Shown: positions 1-11,459, counted from the stretch's first letter. The stretch: DNA of 14,229 nt from Pseudomonadota bacterium (GCA_963205285.1 CAUJJQ010000005.1:1-14229), one strand, 5' to 3'. Translations and numbers: made by a program. Notes: generated from the sequence alone by a model not told the origin.

Positions 1-1
1 G

Positions 2-769
2 AATTTTGCCAAGCGGCAGGGGGATATTTTGGGCGCGCGCGGCGCTGCATCATATCGTCTGGGTAGTGGTTTTACCCTGCGCGCGGCGGCCTATACCGGC
101 TTTCGTTTGCCCACGCTCAACGAATTATATCGCGGCTTTACTGTTTTTCCGGTGGTAACCCGCGCCAATGCCGCGTTGGCACCCGAACGATTGCGCGGCG
201 GAGAGGTGGCACTCGATTGGCGACAGGGCGATGATGCGGCCATCGCCATCACCCTGTTTGACAATCGTCTGCGCCATGCCGTCGCCAACGTCACCATCGG
301 TCCCAATTTGCGCGAACGGCAAAATGTTGATGCGGTGCGCGCGCGGGGGGTGGAGGGGAGCATGATGTTGCGCCTTGGCACTTTTCGTATCGATGCTGGG
401 GTAAGTTACAGCGATGCTATTGTGGTGGCGAGCGGCGCTGCGACCGCGCTAAACGGGTTGCATCCTGCGCAATCGCCGGTGTGGAGCGGCGGGGCAACGC
501 TGAATTGGCAGACCCCGTGGCAAGGGGTTGCGCAAATCGCGCTGCGCTATGTCGGCGCGCAGTTCGAAGATGACCGCAATGTTGATGTTCTGCCCGCCTT
601 TACCGCCTTTGACCTGATGCTGCGCCAGCCGATTACGGCGCGCCTGACGGTGGAGGGAAGCATCGAAAATCTGACCAATGTGCGGATATTAACGCGCAGT
701 GTTGCGGGATCGGTTGATCTGGGTGCACCGCGCAGCATCTGGTTGGGCTTGCGCTGGCAAGGCTTTTAG
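2..769 (+). CDS. TonB-dependent outer-membrane receptor, C-terminal part (5' end outside window)
   Basis: The reading frame is open to the left edge, so only about the last 255 residues of the beta-barrel are visible; a TTG at 29 is an internal codon, not a start. The visible part has the pattern of a TonB-dependent receptor barrel: a 'GFRLPTLNELYR' strand-and-loop motif near the beginning, then 'LAPERLRGGEVAL' (the conserved L-x-PE-x-x-x-x-E stretch), alternating hydrophobic strands, a late 'ENLTNVR' motif, and a C-terminal strand ending in phenylalanine, the usual outer-membrane insertion signal. Such receptors import ferric siderophores, cobalamin, heme or glycans using TonB energy. The plug domain and TonB box lie outside the window, so the substrate cannot be told. 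The cytochrome b561 gene follows after 37 bp in the same direction and may be co-transcribed. Family assignment is firm; function beyond that is open. Confidence 0.9.
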   Translation, partial: NFAKRQGDILGARGAASYRLGSGFTLRAAAYTGFRLPTLNELYRGFTVFPVVTRANAALAPERLRGGEVALDWRQGDDAAIAITLFDNRLRHAVANVTIGPNLRERQNVDAVRARGVEGSMMLRLGTFRIDAGVSYSDAIVVASGAATALNGLHPAQSPVWSGGATLNWQTPWQGVAQIALRYVGAQFEDDRNVDVLPAFTAFDLMLRQPITARLTVEGSIENLTNVRILTRSVAGSVDLGAPRSIWLGLRWQGF

Positions 770-793
770 GGGAAGCAAGCCAGATAAGGTGTT

Positions 794-800
794 GGGGGAG
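794..800 (+). promoter_or_regulatory. Shine-Dalgarno for cytochrome b561 gene
   Basis: GGGGGAG lies 6 bp before the ATG at 807. It decides the start: the open frame runs back to 699 inside the upstream receptor gene, but only the ATG at 807 has a ribosome-binding site and gives a normal b561 N-terminus. Confidence 0.7.
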
Positions 801-806
801 TATCCA

Positions 807-1328
807 ATGAGCGTGAGTGAAGCAAAATATTCGCGGGTGGCGCGTATCCTCCACTGGTCGATGGGTGTGTTGATTGTTGCCAATCTGGCGGGCGGCCTAC
901 TGCATGATTTGAACGCTGGCCTCATCATGCCGTTGCACAAGGCGACGGGCGTCCTCCTACTCACCCTTGCCGTGCTCAGAATATTGTGGCGCATGGTCAA
1001 ACCGGCCCCCGCATTCCCCGCCGAAATGTCGCTGGGCGAACGCGCGGCGGCGAGTTTCACCCACGCCATACTTTATGCCTTCATGGTGCTGATCCCGCTG
1101 TCCGGCTGGATCATGGTTTCCGCTTTTCCCAATCCGCTGCCATTTTATGGGCTGTTTGAACTGCCCAAATTCCACATCGTGAAGGAAAGCGCGCTATGGG
1201 GCGTGGCGGCGGAGGGGCATGAACTTATGGCCTTTGCGCTCATCGCCCTCCTCCTCCTCCATATCGCAGCGGCGCTGCGCCATCATTTCGTGCTGAAAGA
1301 CGGCATTTTGGCGCGCATGTGGGGGTGA
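807..1328 (+). CDS. Cytochrome b561 family membrane protein
   Basis: A 173-residue integral membrane protein of the bacterial cytochrome b561 (CybB/YceJ) family: four transmembrane helices holding b-type heme and passing electrons from the quinone pool or other donors at the inner membrane. Helix 1 follows 'ILHW' (H16); helix 2 begins at 'LHKATG' (H44) and ends with the 'LRILWR' turn; helix 3 carries 'HAILYAFMVLIPLSGW' (H86); helix 4 runs from 'GHELMAF' (H138) to 'LHIAAALRHHF' (H152, H159, H160), ending in the family-typical 'KDGILARM'. These histidines are the expected heme-ligand candidates. Length is normal. The start at 807 is chosen over earlier in-frame starts because of the strong ribosome-binding site and because earlier starts overlap the receptor. 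It probably shares a transcript with the receptor; a hairpin overlaps its stop codon. Confidence 0.92.
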   Translation: MSVSEAKYSRVARILHWSMGVLIVANLAGGLLHDLNAGLIMPLHKATGVLLLTLAVLRILWRMVKPAPAFPAEMSLGERAAASFTHAILYAFMVLIPLSGWIMVSAFPNPLPFYGLFELPKFHIVKESALWGVAAEGHELMAFALIALLLLHIAAALRHHFVLKDGILARMWG

Positions 1329-1339
1329 TTTTCACCCCC
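1321..1339 (+). terminator. Hairpin overlapping the cytochrome b561 stop codon, probable terminator
   Basis: A perfect 8-bp stem (GGGGGTGA / TCACCCCC) with a TTT loop; the left arm contains the last glycine codon and the TGA stop. It is followed by CTTCTT rather than a clean T run, so it is a weak intrinsic terminator at best. It lies in the 34-bp gap between the convergent ends of the b561 gene and gyrB. Read on the - strand there is no T tract after it, so it probably does not terminate gyrB. Confidence 0.5.
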
Positions 1340-1362
1340 CTTCTTGGGGCATGGGGGTAAAA

Positions 1363-4479
<3,117 letters not shown>

Positions 4480-4570
4480 GGCTTGGGTCTGTTTTCGTGT
4501 CTCGAATCTAAACTCTGCCGGGATTTTCGGGCGGCATGATGTGCGATCGTGCTCGAAATCCCTAAATGCT

Positions 4571-4599
4571 CGTGTCTCGACTTCGCTCGACACGAACGG
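4571..4599 (-). repeat. REP-like element, copy 1 (inverted)
   Basis: Read on the - strand this begins CCGTTCGTGTCGAGCG and continues AAGTCGAGACACG. It contains a 6-bp stem, CGTGTC at 4571-4576 with GACACG at 4589-4594. It matches copy 2 at 4632-4660 in opposite orientation, with differences mainly in the centre and at the end. The motif looks like a dispersed palindromic repeat I recall from sphingomonad intergenic regions; that needs a genome search. Confidence 0.6.
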
Positions 4600-4617
4600 A
4601 TTAAAGATGACGTCCCA

Positions 4618-4643
4618 CCCGTTCGTATCGCCCGTTCGTATCG
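4618..4643 (+). repeat. Exact tandem 13-mer at the edge of the REP-like hairpin
   Basis: CCCGTTCGTATCG occurs twice back to back (4618-4630 and 4631-4643). The second copy forms the left arm of the following hairpin, so the first looks like a duplicated half-element, perhaps from slippage or from insertion of the repeat. Confidence 0.75.
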
Positions 4644-4666
4644 AGCGTGTCGAGATAGGAACGGGC
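4630..4666 (+). repeat. REP-like hairpin, copy 2
   Basis: The left arm GCCCGTTCGTATC (4630-4642) pairs with GATAGGAACGGGC (4654-4666): 13 positions with a single G/G mismatch around an 11-base loop. TTAAAA follows, which could help terminate + strand transcription from the lipoprotein gene. With copy 1 it makes a head-to-head pair like a BIME. Confidence 0.65.
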
Positions 4667-4762
4667 TTAAAACATCTTCACGCTGAACTTGGCACCGCAT
4701 TCATTGCCGGACGCTGCGGGGGATTCGAGTTTCGCGCAAAAGCGCAAAGACAGCAGAGATTA

Positions 4763-4789
4763 TATTCCCCTCCCGCATGCGGGGGAATA
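4763..4789. repeat. GC-rich hairpin downstream of the - strand lipoprotein gene
   Basis: TATTCCCC, a 2-base bulge, CCGCA and TGCGGGGGAATA form an imperfect palindrome centred on GCATGC. On the - strand it lies about 47 bp after the lipoprotein stop and is followed by ATAATCTC. It could be a weak terminator for that gene or another dispersed intergenic palindrome. Confidence 0.4.
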
Positions 4790-4835
4790 ACAAACGGCCT
4801 GCCTCAAGAGACTTTGCGGCCCCCAAGGTTCAGTT

Positions 4836-5114
4836 TCAATTTGCAGGAACGCATCGATACTCGCGAGCAAAATTTACTCGCTTAAGCCCCTCGATGGCTT
4901 TTTGACATTCCTCGTTGTCATTGACGTAGCCGAAGATCAGCCCTGTTCGTTCCCATCCCCCAGCATCGTTAAACATTTCTATCCACTGGTCCGCGTCGCG
5001 CCCAATCTGGTTATTCGCGACATGCTTCGATAGTGAGTCATCACCATCCACCCCGCTGCTGCTTCCGCAGCTGGCTAACAAGAGGGGAATGGCTAGCACT
5101 GCCAATATCTTCAT
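4836..5114 (-). CDS. Small predicted lipoprotein, function unknown
   Basis: A 92-residue protein with start M-K-I, a hydrophobic signal of about 13 residues and lipobox L13-A14-S15-C16, followed by a Ser/Gly/Asp linker. The start at 5114 is preferred over an in-frame ATG at 5138 because GGAG lies 8 bp upstream and the signal peptide then begins correctly. The mature part carries an acidic and aromatic core ('QWIEMFNDAGGW') and a C-terminal block with two cysteines, C70 ('NEECQKAIEGL') and C88 ('YRCVPAN'), which probably form a disulfide. The spacing of 'C-x(2)-I...YRC-x-PAN' reminds me of uncharacterised small alphaproteobacterial proteins; I do not know a function. It lies 65 bp after the fatty-acyl operon in the same direction, separated by a hairpin, so it may be a separate unit. 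Confidence 0.75.
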   Translation of the reverse strand: MKILAVLAIPLLLASCGSSSGVDGDDSLSKHVANNQIGRDADQWIEMFNDAGGWERTGLIFGYVNDNEECQKAIEGLKRVNFAREYRCVPAN

Positions 5115-5146
5115 CTGGCTCACTCCACCGACTGACACGACGACGC

Positions 5147-5166
5147 TCCCCTGCTTGCGCAGGGGA
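5147..5166 (-). terminator. Strong hairpin after the catabolic operon, without a T run
   Basis: TCCCCTGC and GCAGGGGA form a perfect 8-bp stem with a 4-base loop, 13 bp after the stop of the hydratase/dehydrogenase gene on the - strand. The following bases are GC-rich, so this is not a classical intrinsic terminator; it could stabilise the mRNA 3' end, or be a dispersed intergenic palindrome. It lies just upstream of the small lipoprotein gene. Confidence 0.45.
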
Positions 5167-5179
5167 CCCCACCACCGCC

Positions 5180-7210
5180 TCAGAAACTTTCGCCCTTTTC
5201 AGCTTTTTCACGCAGCAATGGCGCGACATCGATGCCATATTTGTCGAGCGCGGCGACGATTTTCGGCAGCCCTTCCAAATTGGCCCAGAACATCGGTCCA
5301 CCACGATAGACCGGCCAGCCATAGCCGAATATCCAAACCACATCGATGTCGGATGCGCGCTGTGCCTTACCCTCTGCCAGGATTTTCGCGCCCTCATTCA
5401 CCATCGGGTATAATGTGCGCTCGATGATTTCCTGGTCGGTAACCTCCCGTTTCTTGAGGTTCGATTTGGACCGGAAATCCTCGATAATCGCATTGGCTTC
5501 GGCGCTGACGCTGCGGTTGCGCTTGGCGTCATAATCATAAAAGCCCTTGCCATTTTTCTGGCCGAAACGCCCCGCCGCACACAATGCATCGCGCAGGGTT
5601 TCCACCCGCGTGGGGTCGCGGTGCCAGCCGATGTCGATGCCCGCCAGATCGGCCATTTGGAACGGCCCCATCGGCATGCCGAATTCGGTATGGACATTGT
5701 CAATCTGTTCGGCGCTTGCCCCCTCCATCAATAACATATTGGCCGGGGTCTGCCGCTGGCTGAGCATACGATTGCCAATAAAGCCATGACAGACGCCCGC
5801 GACAACCGCGACCTTGCCGACTTTCTTGCCGATCGCCATGGCGGTCGCCAGCACGTCGGGGGCGGTCGCATCGCCGCGCACAACCTCCAGCAATTTCATG
5901 ACGTTGGCGGGGGAAAAGAAATGCATCCCCACCACATCGGCGGGCCGTTTTGTCGCAGCGGCGATTTCATTGACGTCGAGGTAGCTGGTATTGCTGGCCA
6001 AAATTGCGCCCGGTTTGGCGATGGCGTCCAGCTTGCCAAAAACCTCCTTTTTGACGTCCATATTTTCATAGACCGCCTCTATGATGAGGTCGCAATCAGC
6101 CAGCGCACCAAAGTCGAGGCTGGGGGTGAGTAGCCCCATCATTTTTTCGACCTGATCTGGCGTAAAGCGGCCCTTGGCGGCGCTTGCCTCATAATTTTTG
6201 CGGATGACGCCGACGCCGCGTTCCAGATTTTCGGCCGCCATTTCGACGATGGTGACCTTTATCCCCTTGGCGAGGAAATTCATGGCGATGCCGCCACCCA
6301 TGGTGCCCGCGCCGATGACGCCGACATGTTTAATGTCTCGCAGCGCCAGATCCTTTGGCAGACCGTCAATCTTGGCTGCCTGACGTTCAGCGAAAAACAA
6401 ATGCCGCTGCGCCGCCGACTGGCTGCCGAACATCAGCTTCATGAACTCCTGCCGTTCAAAGGCCAGCCCTTCGTCAAAGGGTAGGCGCGTCGCCGCCTCC
6501 ACGCAGGCAAGGTTGGCGTAAGGCGCGTCAAACCCCTTCCACTTGCGGGCGTTGGCGGCTTTGAGCGCCTCGATCGCTGCCAGATCGCCGGTAATCGGGC
6601 GTTCGCGCGTCGGGCGCGGGCCCTTGGCAATCGCGCTGCGCGCAAAGGCGATGGCATCTGCCACCAGACTGTCTTCGCCGGCAATCGCATCGACCAGACC
6701 GGCATCTGCCGCCGCTTTGGCACTGATGGGGTCACCCGTAGCGGTCATCTGCGCGGCGAGCGCAACGCCAACTACACGCGGCAGCCGCTGCGTGCCCCCC
6801 GCACCGGGCAGCAGGCCAAGCTTCACCTCTGGCACCCCCAATTTGGCCGACGGCACGGCGACGCGATAATGGCAGACGAGCGCGGTTTCGAGCCCACCGC
6901 CCAGCGCCGTGCCGTGGATGGCGGCGACGACGGGCTTGGGCGTGGCCTCTATGGCGTTCAGCACGGCATTAAAGTCCGGCCCGCGCGGCGGCTTGCCAAA
7001 TTCGGTGATGTCGGCCCCGGCGATAAAGGTCGTACCGGCACAGCGCAGTACCACCGCCTTGACGCTGTCATCGGCCATGGCGGTGTCCATCGCATCGCTA
7101 ATCCCCTGACGGACGTGCCATGACAGCGCGTTGACCGGCGGGTTGTTTATGATGATGCTCAAAATCTCGCCATCGCGCTCGGTGGTGACGGATTGGGGGG
7201 TGTCGTTCAT
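5180..7210 (-). CDS. Fused enoyl-CoA hydratase / 3-hydroxyacyl-CoA dehydrogenase (FadB/FadJ-like)
   Basis: A 676-residue bifunctional beta-oxidation enzyme. Residues 1 to about 190 are a crotonase domain: '[11 protein letters not shown]' (62-72) forms the oxyanion region, and the two catalytic glutamates are E108 in 'ALGGGLE' and E128 in '[21 protein letters not shown]'. From about 293 comes the NAD-binding dehydrogenase domain with G300-x-G302-x-x-G305, 'ASNTSYL' (405-411), catalytic H430 in 'GMHFFSP', paired E442, and N480 in 'GFIGNR'. Two C-terminal helical domains follow, with '[16 protein letters not shown]', 'GKGFYDYD' and '[16 protein letters not shown]'. It hydrates 2-enoyl-CoA and oxidises the L-3-hydroxyacyl-CoA to 3-ketoacyl-CoA. 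No thiolase gene is visible beside it. GGAG 7 bp upstream supports the start. It is last in the operon, 25 bp after the hydrolase gene. Chain-length preference cannot be read. Confidence 0.95.
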   Translation of the reverse strand: MNDTPQSVTTERDGEILSIIINNPPVNALSWHVRQGISDAMDTAMADDSVKAVVLRCAGTTFIAGADITEFGKPPRGPDFNAVLNAIEATPKPVVAAIHGTALGGGLETALVCHYRVAVPSAKLGVPEVKLGLLPGAGGTQRLPRVVGVALAAQMTATGDPISAKAAADAGLVDAIAGEDSLVADAIAFARSAIAKGPRPTRERPITGDLAAIEALKAANARKWKGFDAPYANLACVEAATRLPFDEGLAFERQEFMKLMFGSQSAAQRHLFFAERQAAKIDGLPKDLALRDIKHVGVIGAGTMGGGIAMNFLAKGIKVTIVEMAAENLERGVGVIRKNYEASAAKGRFTPDQVEKMMGLLTPSLDFGALADCDLIIEAVYENMDVKKEVFGKLDAIAKPGAILASNTSYLDVNEIAAATKRPADVVGMHFFSPANVMKLLEVVRGDATAPDVLATAMAIGKKVGKVAVVAGVCHGFIGNRMLSQRQTPANMLLMEGASAEQIDNVHTEFGMPMGPFQMADLAGIDIGWHRDPTRVETLRDALCAAGRFGQKNGKGFYDYDAKRNRSVSAEANAIIEDFRSKSNLKKREVTDQEIIERTLYPMVNEGAKILAEGKAQRASDIDVVWIFGYGWPVYRGGPMFWANLEGLPKIVAALDKYGIDVAPLLREKAEKGESF

Positions 7211-7235
7211 TTTCTGCTCCGTATTTTTAAGAATA

Positions 7236-8462
7236 TTAGGCGGCGAGCGCCGCGTAAATCATTGATTTAACTTCGCGTCGCACGGGGTATGTGGATGACG
7301 GCATTAATTGGGTCATGAAGACCATGTGGATCTGTTCGACCGGGTCGATGAAGAAACCGGTCGAAAACATCCCACCCCAGTAAAATTCACCGACGCTGCC
7401 GGGCATCAGGGTCAAATGCGGTTCCATGGTTGCGGCAAAGCCCAGGCCAAAACCGACACCGGCATTTTCCGCCTCTGAAAACAGCGACTTGCTATGCTGG
7501 GTCAAATCACCGCCGCCGGGCAAATGGTTGGCGGTCATTAGTTCGAGCGTTTTGGGGCTGATAATCTGATGGCCGCCCAGCGCACCGCCACCCACCAGCA
7601 TCGAACAGAAACGATGATAATCGCCGATGGTGCTCGCCAGCCCGCCGCCGCCCGATGCCATGCGGTTTTCAGCCATCCAACGGCTGCGCGCGCCGCTGTC
7701 AAACGGCGTCATCCGGTCTTTAGGGTGAAAGGCAAAGGCATCGACAATGCGGTCCGCCTTGGCGCGTGGGACGACAAAATGGGTATCGACCATGCCCAGC
7801 GGGTCGAACAGCCGTTCCTGCGCTACTTGGGCAAAGGGCTTACCCTCTATCCGTTGGATGACCGCGCCCAGAACATCGGTCGAAAGCGAATAATTCCACG
7901 ATGTACCCGGATCAAATTCGAGCGGGAGGCGGGCGAGTTCGGCAACAAATTCGTCAAGCGTGCGTTCGGAGTTGAAATCGTCAATCTTGGTCTTGCGATA
8001 GGCGGCATCGACGGGCGTGCGTTCCTGAAAGCCATAGGTCAGACCGCTGGTGTGACGCAGCAGGTCAAGCATCGTCATCGGGCTTGCGGGTGGCCGCGTG
8101 TCAAAAGGGCGGCCCCCGCCACCGGCCAGAAAGACGCCGGTATCGGCAAATTCGGGCAGGAAATTGGCGACCTTATGCGACAGGGCGACTTTCCCCTCCT
8201 CCAGCAACATCATGAAGAGGATGGAGGTTATGGGCTTGGTCATGCTGGCGATGCGGTAGATGCTGTCCTCGGCAATCGGCGCGCCCTCACGCCCGTCGCC
8301 CTGCATCGAGAGATGGACGATATCGCCCGCCCGCGCGATGAGCAAGGCTGCATGCGGTAATTTCCCGCTGTCGAGATATTTTTCCTTCAAAAAGGTGGGA
8401 ATGCGCGCCAGCCGATCAGGCAAAAAGCCATAATCCATGGGGTCGGCAATGGAAATCGTCAT
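7236..8462 (-). CDS. Serine hydrolase of the beta-lactamase/EstB family
   Basis: A 408-residue protein of the beta-lactamase-like serine hydrolase family (class C/EstB type). The nucleophile motif S73-M-T-K76 sits in '[11 protein letters not shown]'; the second motif is Y191-S-L in '[11 protein letters not shown]', where true class C enzymes have Y-x-N and esterases of the EstB type often differ; a W362-G-G in '[11 protein letters not shown]' takes the place of the K-T-G triad. There is no signal peptide, so it is probably cytoplasmic, which argues against antibiotic resistance and for an esterase or lactonase. The start has only a weak ribosome-binding site but lies 3 bp after the SDR stop, suggesting translational coupling. 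Lying between an SDR and a beta-oxidation gene, it may release an acid from an ester or lactone before CoA activation. The substrate is inferred, not shown. Confidence 0.88.
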   Translation of the reverse strand: MTISIADPMDYGFLPDRLARIPTFLKEKYLDSGKLPHAALLIARAGDIVHLSMQGDGREGAPIAEDSIYRIASMTKPITSILFMMLLEEGKVALSHKVANFLPEFADTGVFLAGGGGRPFDTRPPASPMTMLDLLRHTSGLTYGFQERTPVDAAYRKTKIDDFNSERTLDEFVAELARLPLEFDPGTSWNYSLSTDVLGAVIQRIEGKPFAQVAQERLFDPLGMVDTHFVVPRAKADRIVDAFAFHPKDRMTPFDSGARSRWMAENRMASGGGGLASTIGDYHRFCSMLVGGGALGGHQIISPKTLELMTANHLPGGGDLTQHSKSLFSEAENAGVGFGLGFAATMEPHLTLMPGSVGEFYWGGMFSTGFFIDPVEQIHMVFMTQLMPSSTYPVRREVKSMIYAALAA

Positions 8463-8465
8463 GCT

Positions 8466-9269
8466 TTATACCGCGGTTTGCCCGGTCAACTGTCGCGTCA
8501 CCGGGTGGGAGGAGGATAGGCCGCCATCGACCGCAATCGCCTGTCCATTGACATAGGATGCAAGCTCGCTGGCCAAAAACAGCGCGACATTGGCCAGTTC
8601 GCCGGGCTGTGCGGCGCGGCGCAGCGGGTTGAGGCGGCCAATTTTGTCGGTCACCCCCTTGTCTTTGGCATAATCAAAGGTTGGCCGGGTCATGCCGGTT
8701 TCGGTCAGGCCGGGGCAGATGGCATTGACCCTGACATTGGTTGCCGACATTTGCTGGGCGGAAACCTGCGCCAGATTGATGACGCCAGCCTTGGATGCGG
8801 AATAGGCGGGGCCGCCCGCACCCGAACGGATGCCCGCAACGCTGGCGGTGAGGATGATCGAACCGCCACGTCCCTGATCAACCATTGCCTTGCCGGCATG
8901 TTTCACCATCAACCATGGGCCGATTAAATTGACGCGCAGCACCTCTGCAAAGTCGGGTGCGGCATAGTCAAAAACGCCGGTCATCCCGCCTGAAATCCCG
9001 GCATTGGCAAAGGCGATGTCGATGCCGCCATAGGCGCCGATAGTCGTTGCGACGATCCTTTCGACGTCGGCCTCCAGCCCGGCATCCATGGTAATTGCGG
9101 CGGCTATGCCCCCTTCGTCATGCACCATCGCGGCGGTTTCATGGACGCTTTCGGCCTTGTCACCGAGCATCAATTTCGCGCCCTCCGCCGCGAAACGCAG
9201 CGCGCTCGCACGGCCGATGCCCGACCCGGCACCGGTGATGATAGCGATTTTGCCTGTGAGTAATCCCAT
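8466..9269 (-). CDS. SDR family NAD(P)-dependent oxidoreductase
   Basis: A 267-residue classical short-chain dehydrogenase. The cofactor motif T12-G-A-G-S-G-I-G19 is followed by D37 at the end of the second strand, which favours NAD over NADP. The NAG motif is at 89-91, N114 in 'VNLIGP', catalytic S143 in 'TASVAG', and Y156/K160 in 'YSASK'. The end 'AVDGGLSSS' is typical. Two ATGs are close together: 9275 abuts a GGGGGG tract, while 9269 has the same tract at the proper 6-bp distance, so 9269 is chosen; a longer frame to 9314 would run into the kinase gene. It is 11 bp after the kinase stop and 3 bp before the hydrolase start. It would interconvert a hydroxy and a keto group, plausibly a 4-keto/4-hydroxyacyl-CoA or a 3-hydroxyacyl-CoA. 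Substrate not readable. Confidence 0.93.
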   Translation of the reverse strand: MGLLTGKIAIITGAGSGIGRASALRFAAEGAKLMLGDKAESVHETAAMVHDEGGIAAAITMDAGLEADVERIVATTIGAYGGIDIAFANAGISGGMTGVFDYAAPDFAEVLRVNLIGPWLMVKHAGKAMVDQGRGGSIILTASVAGIRSGAGGPAYSASKAGVINLAQVSAQQMSATNVRVNAICPGLTETGMTRPTFDYAKDKGVTDKIGRLNPLRRAAQPGELANVALFLASELASYVNGQAIAVDGGLSSSHPVTRQLTGQTAV

Positions 9270-9280
9270 GACCATCCCCC

Positions 9281-10360
9281 CTAGTTCGCGCCGGCCAGCT
9301 TGGCGAAATGCCATGCTCTTTCCGCCAGTGGTTCAACGCGTTCGGACATTGACTTGGCATGGGCTGACGATGCTGTGCCGTCGATGACACGCTTTTTTAT
9401 CCCCTGCATGATTCCGGCCAGCCGAAAGAAATTATAGGCAAAATACCAGTTCATATCGGGGATTTTGTCTCGCCCGGTTGCCGCCGCATAGGCTTCGACC
9501 ACCTGTTCCAGTTCGGGGATGCCCAGCGCCTTGCGGTCCAAATCGGCAACCCCCGAACGCCCGCCATTTTCGGTCACCCAGGCGAGGCAGAAATAGGTGA
9601 AGTCGGCGAGCGGATCGCCCAGGGTCGATAATTCCCAATCGAGCACGGCGGCAACGCGCGGCGCGCCATTTTCAAAAATCATATTGTCGATGCGAAAATC
9701 GCCATGAACGATGCTGGTTCGGCTTTGTTCGGGCAGGGTGGCGGGCAGGAATTGCATCAATGCCTCCATCCCGCGCATATTTTCGGTTTCGGACAAGCGA
9801 TATTGTTTGGTCCAGCGTTCGACCTGCCGTCCGAAATAATTGCCCGGCTTGCCGTAATCGCTGAGGCCCGCCGCTTCGACATCGACATTGTGGAGCGCTG
9901 CGAGCGTATCGGTCATTGCGCGATAGGTGGCGCTGCGCTCCGCCGCGTCTGCGTGCGGCATTGCACCGTTCCAGATTGTGTGGCCATCGACCAGCGCCAT
10001 CACATAAAACATCGATCCGATGACATCTTCATCGCGGCACAGGCCATATTGGCGCGCGACCGGAAAGCCGGTGGGGTGGAGCGCGGCCTGCACACGATAT
10101 TCGCGATCGACGGCATGCGCGGAGGGGAGGAGCGGTCCAAAGGGTTTGCGGCGCAGCACATAACGCCCCGACGCTGCATCGATGCAATAGCTGGGGTTGG
10201 ACTGCCCGCCCTTGAATTTGGACAGGTGAAAGGGGCCGGCGAAACCGGCGACATTTTCCTGCAACCAGTGGCCCAGTCGTTCAACGTCGAGCCTGTCGGC
10301 ACCCTCCGGCTCGACGGTGCCGACGAAATCTTCTTCCGCGTTAAAGGCGCTGTCGCTCAT
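9281..10360 (-). CDS. APH-fold kinase of the ACAD10/11 type (phosphotransferase family protein)
   Basis: A 359-residue aminoglycoside-phosphotransferase-fold kinase. Visible motifs: glycine-rich loop 'KGGQSNPSY' (50-58), lysine K72 in 'YVLRRKPFG', E87 in 'VDREYRVQ', catalytic loop H219-G-D221 with N226 in 'HGDFRIDN', and metal-binding D241 in '[12 protein letters not shown]'. 'QSNPSY', '[14 protein letters not shown]', 'GFPVAR', 'RWTKQY' and '[14 protein letters not shown]' correspond closely to the kinase domain of human ACAD11 as I remember it, far more than to antibiotic kinases. In ACAD10/11 and in LvaA of levulinate catabolism this kinase phosphorylates the 4-hydroxyl of a 4-hydroxyacyl-CoA. 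An AGGG overlapping the stop of the upstream ADH gene lies 8 bp before the ATG. It is 10 bp downstream of the ADH gene. Family is firm; the 4-hydroxyacyl-CoA substrate is inferred from relatives and context. Confidence 0.9.
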   Translation of the reverse strand: MSDSAFNAEEDFVGTVEPEGADRLDVERLGHWLQENVAGFAGPFHLSKFKGGQSNPSYCIDAASGRYVLRRKPFGPLLPSAHAVDREYRVQAALHPTGFPVARQYGLCRDEDVIGSMFYVMALVDGHTIWNGAMPHADAAERSATYRAMTDTLAALHNVDVEAAGLSDYGKPGNYFGRQVERWTKQYRLSETENMRGMEALMQFLPATLPEQSRTSIVHGDFRIDNMIFENGAPRVAAVLDWELSTLGDPLADFTYFCLAWVTENGGRSGVADLDRKALGIPELEQVVEAYAAATGRDKIPDMNWYFAYNFFRLAGIMQGIKKRVIDGTASSAHAKSMSERVEPLAERAWHFAKLAGAN

Positions 10361-10370
10361 GCCCCAGGCC

Positions 10371-11459
10371 CTAGCTGTCGAAAACGATGACGCTGCGCGC
10401 GCTGTCGCCGCGTTTCATCTTTTCAAAACCCTCGTTAATCGCGCTCAAGGGGATGCGTTCGGCGATGATTGAATCCAAATCGAGCAGGCCGCGCATGTAA
10501 AAATCAACCAAGCGCGGCATATCCACCGGAAAACGGTTCATCCCCATAATCGCCCCCTGCAATTTCTTGCTGGCTAGGAGGTCCATCGCCGACAGGCCAA
10601 CCTTTTCGTTGAGTGGCATCATCCCCAAAATCGTCGCCGTGCCGCCGCGTCGCAGCGAACCGACGGCGAGTGCGGCGGATTGCGGGCGGCCGACCGCCTC
10701 AATCGCATGGTCAACCCCGCCCTTGGTCATTTCCACGATCTGGGCCGCTGCACCATCGGCGGCGGCGTCAACCACATCGGTTGCGCCCAATTTTATCGCC
10801 AATGCGCGCTTTTCGGGGATGGGGTCGGCGGCGATAATCCGCCCCGCACCCGCGATTTTGGCAGCGTTGATGGTGGCAAGCCCCACCCCGCCGCAACCCA
10901 CGACGGCAACCGTTTCGCCCGGTGTCACTTTGCAGGCGTTGAAAATTGTTCCGGCACCCGTTGTCACCGCACAGCCGATGACCGCTGCCCGGTCGAGCGG
11001 CATTTCGGGGTTGATCGCGGTGCAGGCATGTTCGTGGATCAACAGCATTTCGGCAAAGGCCGACAGGTTGAGCATCTGATTCACCGGCGTGCCATCGGTG
11101 CGGGTCAGTCGCGGCGCTTCGCCCGGCGCCCGGCGCGTGTCGCCCCCGGTGCATAATGCCATCCGCCCGGTGACGCAAAATTCGCAATGGCCGCAAAAGG
11201 CGGAAAGGCAGGTGATGACCGCATCCCCAACCTTTAATGTGCGCACCTCACTCCCCACCGCTTCGACAATCCCTGCCGCCTCATGCCCCGGCACGGCGGG
11301 CAGGGGGTGGGGGTAGCTACCCTCTATGAAATGGAGGTCGCTGTGGCACAGACCGCAGGCCGCTGTGCGGATCAACACTTCATGGGGGCCAGGGTTGGCG
11401 AGGCGCAATTCCTCTATTTCAAGCGGCTGATTGGGAGCAATGAGGACGGCGGCTTTCAT
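10371..11459 (-). CDS. Zinc-dependent alcohol dehydrogenase (MDR superfamily)
   Basis: A 362-residue medium-chain dehydrogenase with both zinc sites. Catalytic zinc ligands are C38 ('CGLCHSD'), H59 ('PGHEAAG') and C163 ('GCAVTTGAG'). The structural zinc site is C89, C92, C95 and C103, with the 3-3-8 spacing of horse liver ADH. The Rossmann motif is G188-x-G190-x-x-G193, and D212 at the end of the second strand favours NAD. It would oxidise a primary or secondary alcohol, or run in reverse. The ATG overlaps the stop of the acyl-CoA dehydrogenase gene (ATGA, 4 bp) and has GGGAG 7 bp upstream inside that gene, so the two are translationally linked. The class III-like layout is common among long-chain and aryl alcohol dehydrogenases; substrate unknown. 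Confidence 0.93.
   Translation of the reverse strand: MKAAVLIAPNQPLEIEELRLANPGPHEVLIRTAACGLCHSDLHFIEGSYPHPLPAVPGHEAAGIVEAVGSEVRTLKVGDAVITCLSAFCGHCEFCVTGRMALCTGGDTRRAPGEAPRLTRTDGTPVNQMLNLSAFAEMLLIHEHACTAINPEMPLDRAAVIGCAVTTGAGTIFNACKVTPGETVAVVGCGGVGLATINAAKIAGAGRIIAADPIPEKRALAIKLGATDVVDAAADGAAAQIVEMTKGGVDHAIEAVGRPQSAALAVGSLRRGGTATILGMMPLNEKVGLSAMDLLASKKLQGAIMGMNRFPVDMPRLVDFYMRGLLDLDSIIAERIPLSAINEGFEKMKRGDSARSVIVFDS

Larger units (their letters stand above)
4480..4835. other. Gene-free spacer between convergent lipoprotein genes, rich in palindromes
   Basis: About 356 bp with no convincing gene. Open frames here lack ribosome-binding sites and recognisable protein character. It holds a CGTGTCTCGA 10-mer at 4496-4505 repeated at 4571-4580, the head-to-head REP-like pair at 4571-4666, and a GC-rich hairpin at 4763-4789. 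The rest (about 4510-4565, 4670-4760 and 4790-4835) shows nothing I can name. Confidence 0.7.

Noticed and set aside
699..806. Upstream start for cytochrome b561
   Set aside because: Would overlap the receptor gene by 71 bp and has no matching family N-terminus; the ATG at 807 has a strong ribosome-binding site.
4496..4666. CRISPR array
   Set aside because: The repeats are few, palindromic, inverted and unevenly spaced, with no spacers of constant length.
7569..8360. 263-codon open frame on + opposite the serine hydrolase
   Set aside because: Shadow frame of a gene with clear catalytic motifs on the - strand.
9270..9314. Longer N-terminus for the SDR
   Set aside because: It overlaps the kinase coding region, and the GGGGGG tract is correctly spaced only for the ATG at 9269.
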